Positions 21,756 to 32,671 of a DNA stretch of 64,000 bases are shown piece by piece (within the stretch, counting starts at the first letter, position 1; every line of letters begins with the position of its first letter). Source of the stretch: Silene conica (taxonomy: Eukaryota; Streptophyta; Magnoliopsida; Caryophyllales; Caryophyllaceae); assembly GCA_029255685.2 (NCBI GenBank), contig CM055314.2, positions 44,722,772 through 44,786,771 of the forward strand. The letters are read 5' to 3'. The notes under the pieces were generated by a model. That model had not been told where the DNA came from and did not search any database. It saw nothing but the letters and a program-made list of their open reading frames with translations. The position numbers were made by a program, and so were the translations under genes.

Positions 21756-24339
21756 GTAGTCAAGACCCAAATCAGGTTGATCAAATCCAATAATACTACG
21801 ACTGCAGTTACATTTCACCGTGTGAAGCTGTTTGGAGGATCTTTGCATTTCCTATTCACTATAGGACCCCCCTTGTTTTAAGGTTAGATTATCACCTACC
21901 TAATGAGCAAAATGTTATTTTCCACGACGAAGATCCAATCGACGAAGTTGTTGAAAGGTCTTCCGGTGGTAGAACAAAATTCACCGCTTGGTTGGAGTAT
22001 AATAATTTAAAATCCGATGGTAGAGATCTAACGTATTGGGAGTTTCCTCAAAATATGTATGGAAACAAAAAGAAAGGGTATGGACTCCAAGGCACAAAGG
22101 ATTTACTCTTGGCCGAATGTATCACATGTCTCCAAATGGTGGTGAGAGGTACTATTTGAGAACCCTACTCAACTTTGTGAAAGGCCCTAAATCATATGAG
22201 GACATTCGTACTGTAAATGGTATCACTAACCCCACTTTCAAAGAGGCCTTCTACGCTTTAGGCTTACTTGGTGATGATAAAGAGTATATTGATGCCATTA
22301 AAGAAGCAATTTTCTGGGGGACAGGGTTTTATCTTAGGAACCTTTTCGCAACTCTTTTGCTCACAAATAGCTTAGTGAAGCCTGAGTTGGTGTGGGAGGA
22401 GACGTGGAAGTTATTGTCAGATGATATCTTACACAGAAGACGAAATGAACTTCGTAACCCAGGTAATTTATCAAATTTTTTTTTTTACAAACACTTTTAT
22501 TTAACTCATCGTAACAACATTCTCATTTATATATTGAGATTTGTTCACTTTTCGTGTACACAGATCTCCAACTCACAGAAGAGCAACTGCAACAGTACGC
22601 ACTATCGGAGATTGAATCATGGTTGCAAAGAAATGGCAGTTCATTGCATAAGTTCGACAACATGCCATATCCAGACGTTGACATTCTTGCTACGTGCTCG
22701 AATAGGCTCTTGGCAGATGAGTTATCTTATGATAGGGATTATTTGAATAGGCAACATGAAGTCTTCACTTCTTCAATGACCGACGAACAGAAATCAATTT
22801 ACAGAAAAATCATGAGCTCGGTGAATTGTGGTCAAGGAGGTGTTTACTTCGTTTATGGGTATGGTGGAACCGGTAAGACCTTCCTATGGAAAACCTTATG
22901 TGCTGGACTAAGGTCCAAAGGTGAGATCGTTATAGCGGTTGCTTCAAGTGGCATTGCAGCTATCCTTCTTCCAGGTGGGCGGACAGCCCACGCACGACTA
23001 AGCATACCTGTCGATGTCGATGAAAATTCCACATGTCATGGAATACGACCAGGAACCGATTTGGCTGGACTGTTAACAAGAACAAAACTGATAATATGGG
23101 ACGAGGCACCTATGGTCAATCGTTATTGTTTTGAAGCTCTTGATAGAAGCATGAGAGATATTATGAGAACTTCACCGGAAGGAGACCCAGAAAAACCATT
23201 CGGTGGGAAGGTTGTGGTGTTTGGCGGTGATTTCCGACAAGTCTTGCCTGTTATACCTAAAGGAAGCAGGCAAGATATTGTAGGTGCTGCTATTTGTTCC
23301 TCACCTTTATGGAGATATTGCAAGGTTAGAGCCTATTTTTAAAAATTCACCCGAGAATTAGCTAAATTTCATATGTAATACTTACTTTTAAATAGTTGTA
23401 CATTTCTGACCGTTTCACATATACTTTAAATTTCAGGTTTTGAAGCTCACGAAAAATATGAGACTTCAGGAAGGAAGTGCACAGTCAAATGTTGATGAAA
23501 TACGAGAATTTTCAAAGTGGATTCTCGAAGTTGGGGATGGCTTAGAAGGTGGGTCAAATGATGGAGTAGATAGCATCGAGTTACCAGAAGATATACTTAT
23601 TCATCCTGGTGTAGATCCAATATCTACTATTGTAGATAGCACTTATCCATCTTTGAAAGATCACTTAGGTGACCCTCTGTATTTCACTGAAAGAGCTGTA
23701 CTAGCACCTACTCACGACGTGGTCGAGGAGGTAAACGACTATGTCTTGGATCAAATTGAAAAGGAAGAAAAAATTTACTTAAGCTTTGATGAAATAAGCA
23801 AGGAAGAGACTAATTGCGGGGTCAGAGAACTTTACTCTACAGAGTTTCTTAACTCTATCAGATGTTCCGGTTTACCTAACCACAGCTTAAGACTGAAAGT
23901 TGGAGCTATAGTGATGCTTTTAAGAAACATTGACCAAGCAAATGGTTTGTGCAATGGCACTCGAATGGAGGTAAGGCAACTAGGAAATCGCGTTATTAGT
24001 GCAACAGTTATTTCTGGCAGTCATATCGGAAGCAATGTCTATATTCCCCGCATCACCTTGACTCCTTCCGATCAAACCAAGTTCCCAATTAAGTTTGAAA
24101 GAAGACAGTTTCCTTTAGCGGTTTGTTTCGCTATGACTATCAACAAAAGTCAAGGTCAGTCTCTATCCCGTGTTGGACTTTATCTTCCAAGACCGGTCTT
24201 TACCCATGGCCAACTGTACGTTGCTATATCTAGGGTCACGAGTAAGAAAGGTCTAAAAGTGCTACTTCTTGTTGAAGAAGGAGGGATGACTAATACAACA
24301 ACAAATGTTGTTTACAAGGAGGTTTTCGAGAAACTGTAA
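21756..24339 (+). pseudogene. Helitron helicase domain (Pif1/RecD-like)
   Basis: After an intron, the reading frame is damaged near 22040-22060 and is then open from 22061. It holds the Rep-helicase linker (WTPRHKGFTLGRMYHMSP, RYYLRTLLNFVKGP). An intron at about 22463-22562 precedes the helicase: Walker A GYGGTGKT (22859-22882), Walker B LIIWDEAP (~23092), GGDFRQVLPVI and, after an intron at 23326-23436, LTKNMRLQ, CNGTRMEVRQL and MTINKSQGQS...YVAISRV. The stop is at 24337-24339. All Pif1-family core motifs that I looked for are present, so the damage is limited to the 5' half. Confidence 0.85.
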
Positions 24340-24736
24340 TTGTCGTGTTGGGTTATCGAATTTTAATACACCCATTTAATTTATATTTGTACCTGATTAG
24401 TTATTTTGTTCATCGTATTAGTCCGTCAAATTATGAACCGTAAGTATTTCATCAAAAGACAATAACTTTCCAAACTACTCATTATTAGTTATTTAATATT
24501 TTTTTAGTCGTCTATTGTTTTTTCTTATATACCTTATTTATTAATTTTATCATAGGTAATCCAAATATTATCATCATTACTAATAGCTATTCGAAATTCA
24601 CCTTTTATTCAAACATCCCGTTAAAAAATAATTTGTTCGAATAAACATGATTGTTATATATTGAAATAAATATACCGAAGTCGTCTTTAAAAATAAGTGT
24701 ACACAACCCCGTGATTTTTCACGGGTGTTACACTAG
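24340..24736 (+). other. Helitron 3' region with hairpin (24708-24725) and CTAG end (24733-24736)
   Basis: The stretch is AT-rich and non-coding until the end, where CCCGTGA (24708-24714) and TCACGGG (24719-24725) form a 7-bp stem with a TTTT loop. Seven bases later the element ends in CTAG followed by T. Hairpin plus CTRR is the hallmark of a Helitron 3' terminus. Confidence 0.88.
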
Positions 24737-26848
24737 TTAAAATTAATTAAAACAGAAACTTTTGGCTCCCAAGATAAATATGGTGATGAACATATCATAT
24801 ATTACTAATATGGGTCAAAATTTTCCGGCCATTTTAACAACTATTGCAATTTTTAACGATTTTCGTCATATATCGTACAATTTTAACCTTTAAAAATTAT
24901 TTCTCAAGCATAAAATTAGATAAAAATCTCGAAATTTTTATACATGCTGGAAATAATATATATGACATCGTGTTAAAGTTTTATGGCCAAATTCCAACTT
25001 AAACTATTAAAGTCGAAATAATGTCACTAATTACCCGATTTTTACATTAAAAATCTATAATAATGCAATATATGAGATAAATTTCTGGAAAATTTAGCAT
25101 ACATTTTAAATATTGCATGTGACATACTCATAAATTTTTATAGTCAAATTCCAAATATAACTATACAAACCCATTTTTATTCATCTTATTGCATTTTAAC
25201 ATTTAAAATTCATATCCCATGTATTATAAGTCCATAATTTACGAAAATTCATATTCATAACATAGGATATACATGTGGAAACATACTGAAAAATCTCGGC
25301 CAAAGGATGATTTTAACTATTTTTCCCAAAATAAACAATTTTTAACCATTAAAAATCAATAAAACCTCAAATAAAATACCAATGAACAATATATATGCAA
25401 AATATATTTCAAATATCCTAAAAACATTTTAGAATCAGTAGGTATTCATGCATAAATTATTTCGGCCATATCATATACTAAACGAAATATCAATTTTATT
25501 TTTGTTATCCTAATAACTCCGTAAAAACGTAAACGGAAAGCATGCAAACAACCTAGTTGCTCTGATACCAATTGTTGGGTTTAGTTATCTCATAAACTAA
25601 TTATTTTAGTCATACTAGCAAAAATTAATTAACATTTTAATTAACCAAACTATAGATCTTATGCATGCTAATGTAAAATGCGGAAATGAGGAGATTCGAA
25701 CCCTTACACACGGTCCAAATATTTATGCTAGGATGATCCTCCAAGTATTCAATAAGAACACCTCCTTTGTGATGCACCAAGACACCCTTTGATTGAAACC
25801 GAAACTTGAGTATGCTAGTACCAAAACCGGTTTTTCCTTAAACAAATTCTAATCTTTATTTAGAATAATTAATATGAATACTACAACAAGTGTAGTATAA
25901 AAAATTTATAATCTTATTATATGGAAAAATATTATTAGATAATATTTTGAGAGGATTTTATTTGAGGTTTCTTACACTAGAAACCCTAAGAATAGAATGA
26001 ATGACTTGTAGTGTTTAACAACACTTTTGATTGTGGTTTTGGTGTGGTATTTGTGTCCTAGCCGTGAACCATCATATGGAGCACCAAGTAGTGCTTTTTG
26101 GTCTTACCAAAAACACATAGGTTGGCTCAAGATTATGTTCTCAAGGAACATGTTTTGTTATTGTCATTTTTGTGTTCTTAAAACACAAAACACACTTAAT
26201 TACCACTACCAAAAACCGGTACCACCATTACATAAAATGGACCTCCATTTTATCAAATGTCATTTTGTACAATACTTATGTGTGACATACAATATGTCAC
26301 AACATAAAATTAATTGTTCTAATTTTAAACATGCATATTTATCAAATAAATATCATTTATAAATTAAATAAATCATATTTAGCAATTTTACTAGTAATTC
26401 ATAATTACTTATGTACAAAATGGTTATTCCAATAATCGTCAATACGATTCATAATAATTGTAATAATATACAACCCGATTCATTCTAATTACGATATTAT
26501 AAAATATCGTTCATTGTTTAATAATTGACACGTTTCAATTATAAACATAAATCTTACAATAAGATTTAACCTCTGACTTCTCGATATACAAGTTTAAGGA
26601 ATATGATCAACTCGTATTAATATACATTTGATCATCTTATCAATTAAGGGAATTGACCTATAGGTGTGACCTAAAGGGATCAACTGACCACCACCGTCAT
26701 ACGACAGTAATGTCAAACTCTAGCTAGCCAATCATTACCGATTAATGTTGGTCAGTTGACTAATATAATTTCGTATCATCCCTTGCGCATTCTTGTCACG
26801 AGATTTAATTACGTGATCGCACTATTGTTGAGGACACATTTCCCAACA
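24737..26848 (-). mobile_element. Copia element C3: 5' LTR, PBS and non-coding leader
   Basis: On the minus strand the LTR (26848 to 25573) is followed by a primer site ATTGGTATCAGAGC (25559-25572). About 820 bp of AT-rich leader without ORFs continue to 24737, where Helitron DNA begins. Gag and pol are not present. The LTR has the same length (1276 bp) and hairpin type as C1, so C3 belongs to that or a sister family. The insertion lies in the Athila-like ORF1 remnant; its far TSD copy cannot be located. Confidence 0.72.
25573..26848 (-). repeat. 5' LTR of copia C3, 1276 bp
   Basis: On the minus strand it starts TGTTGGGAAATGTGTCC at 26848 and ends AACCCAACA at 25573, next to the primer site. 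The hairpin has outer arms CAACTGACCA (26681-26690) and TGGTCAGTTG (26749-26758). Its inner arms are GTAATG (26707-26712) and CATTAC (26733-26738). Confidence 0.82.
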
Positions 26849-27721
26849 CCTACGGGGTGAAATATATAGAAAACTATAAAAGCATAAAAGAAAACTAAGA
26901 TGAAAGCAAGGCAAGAAATACGTAACCTCCCCAAACCAGCTGCAGCTATCATTCCGCATCCTCCTCCGAGCTCTCCTCATCACCACTACCACTCTCCGCA
27001 CTCCCACTAACACTCTCACCCTCCTCACTGGAGCTCTACTGCGCCTCTCCTCCTCCTCTGGCACTGGCATGCTGAGCGGTGGTGAGAGGGATGAGTGCAG
27101 GTAAAGAGTCAGAGGGGATGACTACTGCAGGTGACCCAGCAATCCTCCAGGTCCGGCGGTCAGCGTGAGCAATCCAGGTCAATTGGACCATGGCGCTCAT
27201 AGAAATGTATCTATCGTCGGTGGTAGGCTCACCATCAGGCAAAGTCTCGAAAATGTATCTGTATATCCTGGTGACAAGTCCACCACCTACGATAGCGCCA
27301 GTGACTCTGCGACCTATGTTGCCTATATGGGTAGCCACGAGGTAGGCTATGTTAAGGACAAAAGGGGTACCACTGTCAATGTTCAGGTACCCCGCGACTA
27401 TGGGCAACTCAGGGTTACGAATGTTGTTTGGCTCAGGTCGCGCAAAAATGGTCTCTCCTAGCAAGCGGAGGAAAATACGAACTACAGGACTGTGAACGTA
27501 GGCGACCCTTCAGCTAGCGAAAGGTACGTGTGAAAGGGCCGCCCACATCTCTGGAACCAAGTTCCTAGGTGGTCTCAGGTGTCCGTCACTAACCAACCCC
27601 AAAACCTGTCCAAACCTAGCTAAGGTCCAGGCATACGACTCATTTCTGAGTCAAAAGTGAATACAGGGCTCGGTCGGGAGTCTCAGAGAAGTATCAGCAG
27701 AAAAATAATAGGAGCTGAAAA
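26849..27721 (-). pseudogene. Athila-type ORF1 protein, C-terminal two thirds
   Basis: The minus-strand coding resembles the Athila ORF-1 family of unknown function. It has HSPVVRIFLRLLGETIFAR, the IAYLVATHIG block, GAIVGGGLVTRIYRYI and an acidic Ser/Glu-rich tail after the stop at 27036-27038. The frame is continuous with 49953-50315 when copia C4 and one GAAAA copy are removed. Two in-frame TGA codons (27651-27653 and near 27511) break it. It ends at the C3 LTR on the left. Confidence 0.75.
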
Positions 27722-28668
27722 TGTGGGACAATAGCCGTATATATTCCCAATATTTTATATGAAGGATTATAACAAATTTATAATTTACGATTTATATAAA
27801 CGAAGAACAAGATACAAAGATAGGGATCAAGAATTAACCTTATGTCCTTGCAAAGGCCTAAGATCAGATATCAAAACAGATATCCTCCCAATCGTTGCAC
27901 CCAAGATGTTCAAAGAAATACGCCTTCTAGAGCTAGAAACTGCAAAATTACCTTTAATTTTGTGTAAGAAGAAAGCTAGAGAGGGAGGGGGAGTATGTAT
28001 GTCGTGTAACTCGTGCGCTTTAAGTGCAGAGTGAATATCCTATTTATAGCTGCAAACAACCTTGCTATTAGACATCAACTAGGATTCCCCAAATCAGTAT
28101 TTGGTTCTACCTACAACACTTCATAACAACTGAACAACTTAATAATTGCTCAGACCGAAATTCTATCTTTATAGAATCGGTTATATGGCTCTCTCTTATG
28201 TAATGTTTTATGTTATAAATATCTTATATTTATAATCCACTAATTAAATATAACCTTTTATATTTAATTAAATCATTTAATCTTTATTAAATAATTTCAT
28301 TACACATAATTAAATATAACATTTTATATTTAATTACGAATTAACATTTTAATTCGTCTTAGCTAATATTATTTAATCAGTATTAAATAATTATGTCATC
28401 ATTACATTGACTAACCGTTTAGTCATATAGGGTATCAATATGATAACATTTTCATCTAATCATATCTCTCAGATTCTATCCTTTAGGTGTGACTCTTACG
28501 GACCAGTTGATTACCGCCATTTGTATGACAATAACGTTAAACTTTCTAGCAAGCCAACCGTTATTGATAAACGTGAATCAACTGGATAAAATACAAAGTA
28601 TACCCTGTGTTCCTTTAAGAGATCTATACGTGTTGTCGCACTAACTGTTGAGGACACTAGCTCCAACA
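27722..28668 (-). repeat. 3' LTR of copia C4, 947 bp
   Basis: On the minus strand it starts TGTTGGAGCTAGTGTCC after the PPT and ends GGCTATTGTCCCACA at 27722. It is clearly similar to 48553-49952 but carries several substitutions, which indicates a fairly old insertion. The hairpin lies at 28503-28585. Confidence 0.9.
28503..28585 (-). promoter_or_regulatory. Conserved two-armed LTR hairpin (copia C4)
   Basis: The outer arms CCAGTTGATT (28503-28512) and AATCAACTGG (28576-28585) pair over 10 bp. The inner arms CAATAACG (28529-28536) and CGTTATTG (28559-28566) pair over 8 bp. Compared with C2 the last outer pair is T-A where C2 has C-G, a compensatory change. Confidence 0.72.
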
Positions 28669-29451
28669 ATCTCCCACTTGTCCGTACAAGTGTATGTGCG
28701 ATAACCGATTCTCATATCCAATTAAATTTCTCCCACTCAATGTAAAACAATTTGCAAATTTGTATTCACAAAGGTCATATTTTACAAGCGATCTGTATCA
28801 AGAGTGGTTTCCCCGACTAGAGAGTAACTCAACTGATAACGAATCATTATTCGAGCTTGGCCAAGCATTTCAGTTACTACTCCTCGAGTGGCCCTGAGAA
28901 ATATTAAAACCTGATAAAGGGTGGATATTTCCTTCAAATCGAATCTTGCAGATGTAAGCACAGTATGAAATGACCCCAAAAAAATCTGCTTAGCCCCAGT
29001 TACGGTCAGCTAGTGAGAAAGAAATCAAAGTCACCCAAAACTGCCCTTTATCTCAAGAAACAGTCGACAGTCAAAAGAATCGACTCAAGGAACACGATGG
29101 ACGTCCTATCCACGACCCAGCACCGAATGTTCAGTAACATTTAGGACTCCATTGCGTCGTCACGAAAATTGTCCTACGAGTTATCGTTATAATCTCGTAT
29201 TTGTGATCGATCAGTCAACGGTTTGACTTATGGTTTATTGAACCCACCATCAATCGACGTCACAAAATAATTGTCAGGGTTATCAGCTCGTGTAGGCGAT
29301 TACGGACTAAAACAAATATAATGTAATTCAGTTCACTTTATGGTGTTCAATGTTGTCAGTACAATTCCCATGAAAAACAATATATAAAACAAGATCGATG
29401 GTGTTATAAATAGTATATGTAATAGATACAATATCCAATTCACAAAAAGTA
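28669..29451 (-). other. 3' untranslated region and PPT of copia C4
   Basis: This non-coding stretch lies between the RNase H stop and the LTR. The PPT reads ACAAGTGGGAGAT on the minus strand. Several blocks are shared with C2 (15485-16347) and more weakly with C1. Confidence 0.75.
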
Positions 29452-30100
29452 CTAATACAACTCAGGAACACGTTTGATTCCCATTGAAATAACATGCCCT
29501 TCATGTTTATCATGTCTTAATGGTTTAGTGAGAGGATCTGTGATGTTCTCATCTGTCGCAATCTTGTCTATCACTATCTCCTTTTGCTCCACGTAGTCTC
29601 GAATGAGGTGAGCTTTCCGCAGTACATGTCTAGATTTGTTGCTAGACTTAGGCTCCTTAGCCTGGAAGATGGCACCTCTATTGTCGCAATAGATGGTGAT
29701 CGGGTCGTTCGAACTAGGAACTACAGTGAGTCCTTGTAAGAACTGGCGCATCCATATAGCTTCCTTTGCAGCTTCCGAAGCGGCATAGTACTCGGACTCA
29801 GTAGTAGAATCTGCAATAACACTCTGCTTGGAGCTTTTCCAACTGACAGTAGCGTCATTAAGTGTAAAAACGAATCCATACTGAGATTTCGAGTCATCTC
29901 GATCCGTTTGGAAGCTAGCATCTGCGTAACCATTTGCACAAAGCTCAGTGCCTCCACCATAAGTCAATACCCAATCTTTAGTCCTCCGTAGGTACTTAAG
30001 AATATTTTTCATAGCCATCCAGTGTGGTTCACCTGGATTGCCTTGGTACCGACTCGTCATACTCAAAGCATATGCCACGTCTGGACGTGTGCATATCATG
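29452..30100 (-). pseudogene. Copia C4 RNase H (C-terminal part of pol)
   Basis: The frame enters from the composite insertion at 30101 with ICTRPDVAYALSMTSRYQ. It continues through GYADASFQTDRDD, WKSSKQSVIADSTTESEYYAASEAAKEAIW, the ITIYCDNRGAI motif, RHVLRKAHLIRDYVE and the terminal TDPLTKPL segment. This domain is complete and open, unlike that of C2. Its upstream half lies at 42975 and beyond. RNase H removes the RNA strand during reverse transcription. Confidence 0.9.
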
Positions 30101-30462
30101 TGTAACAACCCGACCCACCACTGTCGTAACACAAACTCAATAAGATGGGTGTGCACTTTTGGGCCCATTATTTGTCCTCACTTAAGCCCAAAAGCACAAG
30201 GCCTTGTTACTAAGTTGTGCGTGGGAGCTATTATAAATATATCACAAGCTTCACATTCTACCGATGTGGGACAAATCTCCACACGATCTTATATCTCATA
30301 CTCTTGGGGTGTTACAAACCACCTCACTTAAAGAACACAACGTCCTCGTTGTGCCTCAAACTTGACCTTAGCCAATCCCAGAATCCTCCCCGCTAGGTGG
30401 GTGACCCGGGTACTCACGACCATAGGCTCACCGCACGGTCGGAGGGCCGCTCTGATACCATT
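30101..30462 (-). mobile_element. TRIM-like element: 3' LTR, PPT, short internal region, PBS
   Basis: On the minus strand, PBS AATGGTATCAGAGC (30449-30462) is followed by 146 bp of internal sequence and a purine-rich AAGTGAGGTGGTT. A 216-bp LTR follows, starting TGTAACACCCCAAGAG (30316) and ending GGGTTGTTACA (30101). The tiny size without coding capacity is typical of TRIMs. Its own 5' LTR is absent; an unrelated Tekay-like LTR adjoins the PBS instead. Confidence 0.65.
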
Positions 30463-31469
30463 TGTAACACCCCCATTTATTTAAGAGCCTTTAGCAAGAC
30501 ATTCTCAATAAACAGAGCTGTTACCATCTCGGAATGTCCGAGGTAGTGAATAACAAAGTAAAACAAACCAAAGTACTTTAAATACAAACTGATAAAATTT
30601 AAACTTTTGTTATTACAATTGTTGCTCAGCGGAAAAGAAAGTACAACTAATGACTACTCTAGATGTGATATAATTCTAGGTCGGTCCAAAGTATGCATCT
30701 CACATTCCTGCCCCAGCTCCTAGCTCATCTGTCTCTGACCTGTAGAATCTACTCCCCATTCCGGATCATCGTAGGTGTACACGAATACACTGTCAACCTC
30801 GCGGTTGAGTAGGATAACACAATAATTATAATGCAACAGATAAATGATATGCAAATGCCATGATATGCTCGAGCTCATTCACAATCTCAATCTCAAACCC
30901 CTAACACCCAGCCATACCGAACCTCCCGGCAGACTATAATTGGCCGTCGCCGAACACCAGCTCAATAGCTGATAAGACACCAGGCCTGGTCTACAGAACC
31001 ACCCTGGGCTTTATATCAGAACAACATCTGATTCAAATCTTTCTCAGTAACCAATGCATATGCCATGCTCATGAATGCAATAATACTCTTAATCAATCAT
31101 GGTATTAAATAATGCAATGCTCATGCCACTAATAATAATCAACACTCAATCAAACCAATATCATTATTATATCAATCATGCTCAACATCCATAACACACA
31201 ATTTAACACTCATTCATAACATATCATAGAGTATAGTGCCAATGTATCCTACCTGGATAGCAATATAATCCATCACGCAGCTAACATCCAATCAGTAGCA
31301 TTACTTCATCACATACTCGACACCTAATAAAATAATATACTCAATCACTAACTAATACAATAACGCAAATTAATATAATATATCTATTATTTAAATTAAC
31401 CATTTAAATAATATAATACGCATAAGGATACTATTTTTGAGAAAAATACTAAAACCCTAGAGAGAGAAA

Positions 31470-32660
31470 ATGACGGCAGGGCGATTCCCAGGCGTTCTTA
31501 GTCTGCGTTCGTTCTTGTTGCTTGATCTAGATTTAATGGCAAGGAATTCAGCAAGTAAAACGAATAACAAGCGAAGGAGTGTCCTCCACAGGATGAAAGA
31601 GAACCATAACAAATCTCCATTGAAGGAAAACAGAGCCACATGCCCAAGAGATGATGAGGTTTTGCGTACAAAACCTATCCATGAAGTCATGGGAATTCCA
31701 GGGTTGGATTTTGATGATGAGGAACTATTGGATGAGAATGACTGGATTACACAAAGACGGAAGAAGAAATCCAATGATAAGCAGGTATCGGTGACAACCG
31801 ACTCTGTTCCAGTGTAGAAGGAGTCTGCGATGGATGAAAATATGATCCAATTCAAAACAGAGGATGTCCAGGAAGAACATGATTATTGGCAAAATGCGGT
31901 CTACTGCTATATTCTGGGTGCTCACCCACCGTGGGAGGTGATACAAGGGTTTATATATCGTATCTGGGGTAAGTATGGAGTTGATAACATTTCGTTTATG
32001 CCTAATGGTATATTTCTGGTCAGATTCAAAAAAATAGCAGATAAGGAATTAGTTTTGCAATCTGGGTATCATATGTTCGATAGTAAACCGCTCATTGTTC
32101 GCAATTGGACACAAAATACTAATCTCATGAAGGAGGATGTAAAAGTAGCACCTGCTTGGGTTAGAATCCATGAACTACCACTGAAATTTTGGGGCAAGTG
32201 TATTCCAACCCTGGCTGGACTGGTGGGGAAATTTGTGAAAGTTGACACTGCTACAAAAGAAAAGACACGACTAGGATTTGCAAGGGTCCTAGTGGAAGTC
32301 ACGGTGGGACAGAAATTTCCTGAACAAATCAAATTCAAAGACGATAATGGGAGTATAGTTGTGGTGAAAGTAGACTTTGAATGGAAGCCTGAACTTTGTA
32401 CAAAATGCAAAGGGGTAGGACATGGTGCTGCTAACTGTAGGAAGGGGTATGGATTGGTTCATAGAAATGGGCCACCCCAGAAGGTGTGGAAACCTATCCC
32501 ACCACGGAAGCAGACTGGACCATTTATACCAACTGCTTCTGGACGCGTTACCCCAAACCAGTCATTTGTTGATGTTGTGAATAATGTCATGACTAATGTC
32601 AGAGAGAAGGACGAAGAGTCCAGGGGCTTTACCAATACCTATGGTAAGTTGCACACATAG
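31470..32660 (+). pseudogene. LINE ORF1 (RNA-binding protein with DUF4283-like and CCHC parts)
   Basis: One frame runs from ATG 31470 to 32660 with a single TAG at 31815-31817. The N-terminus is basic (KTNNKRRSVLHRMKE). The middle has the plant LINE/DUF4283 pattern: VYCYILGAHPPWEVIQGFI, FLVRFKKIADKELVLQSG, KPLIVRNW and PAWVRIHELPLKFWG. The zf-CCHC_4 knuckle C-T-K-C-K-G-V-G-H-G-A-A-N-C lies at about 32395-32440. It would coat LINE RNA. An alternative start is ATG 31536. Confidence 0.88.
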
Positions 32661-32671
32661 ACTAGCAGACA

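Larger units (their letters stand above)
20422..24736 (+). mobile_element. Helitron, 5'-truncated, with intact 3' terminus
   Basis: The element encodes a Rep/helicase (HUH nuclease plus Pif1-type helicase), split by introns, and ends in a hairpin plus CTAG. Its 5' TC terminus and the start of the Rep protein are lost at the junction with the F1 LTR. It transposes by a rolling-circle-like mechanism when intact. The 3' end abuts T at 24737, which fits the A|T target preference. Confidence 0.88.

Noticed and set aside
20422..24736. Host gene captured by the Helitron
   Set aside because: All coding segments found belong to Rep/helicase. No foreign exon was recognised.
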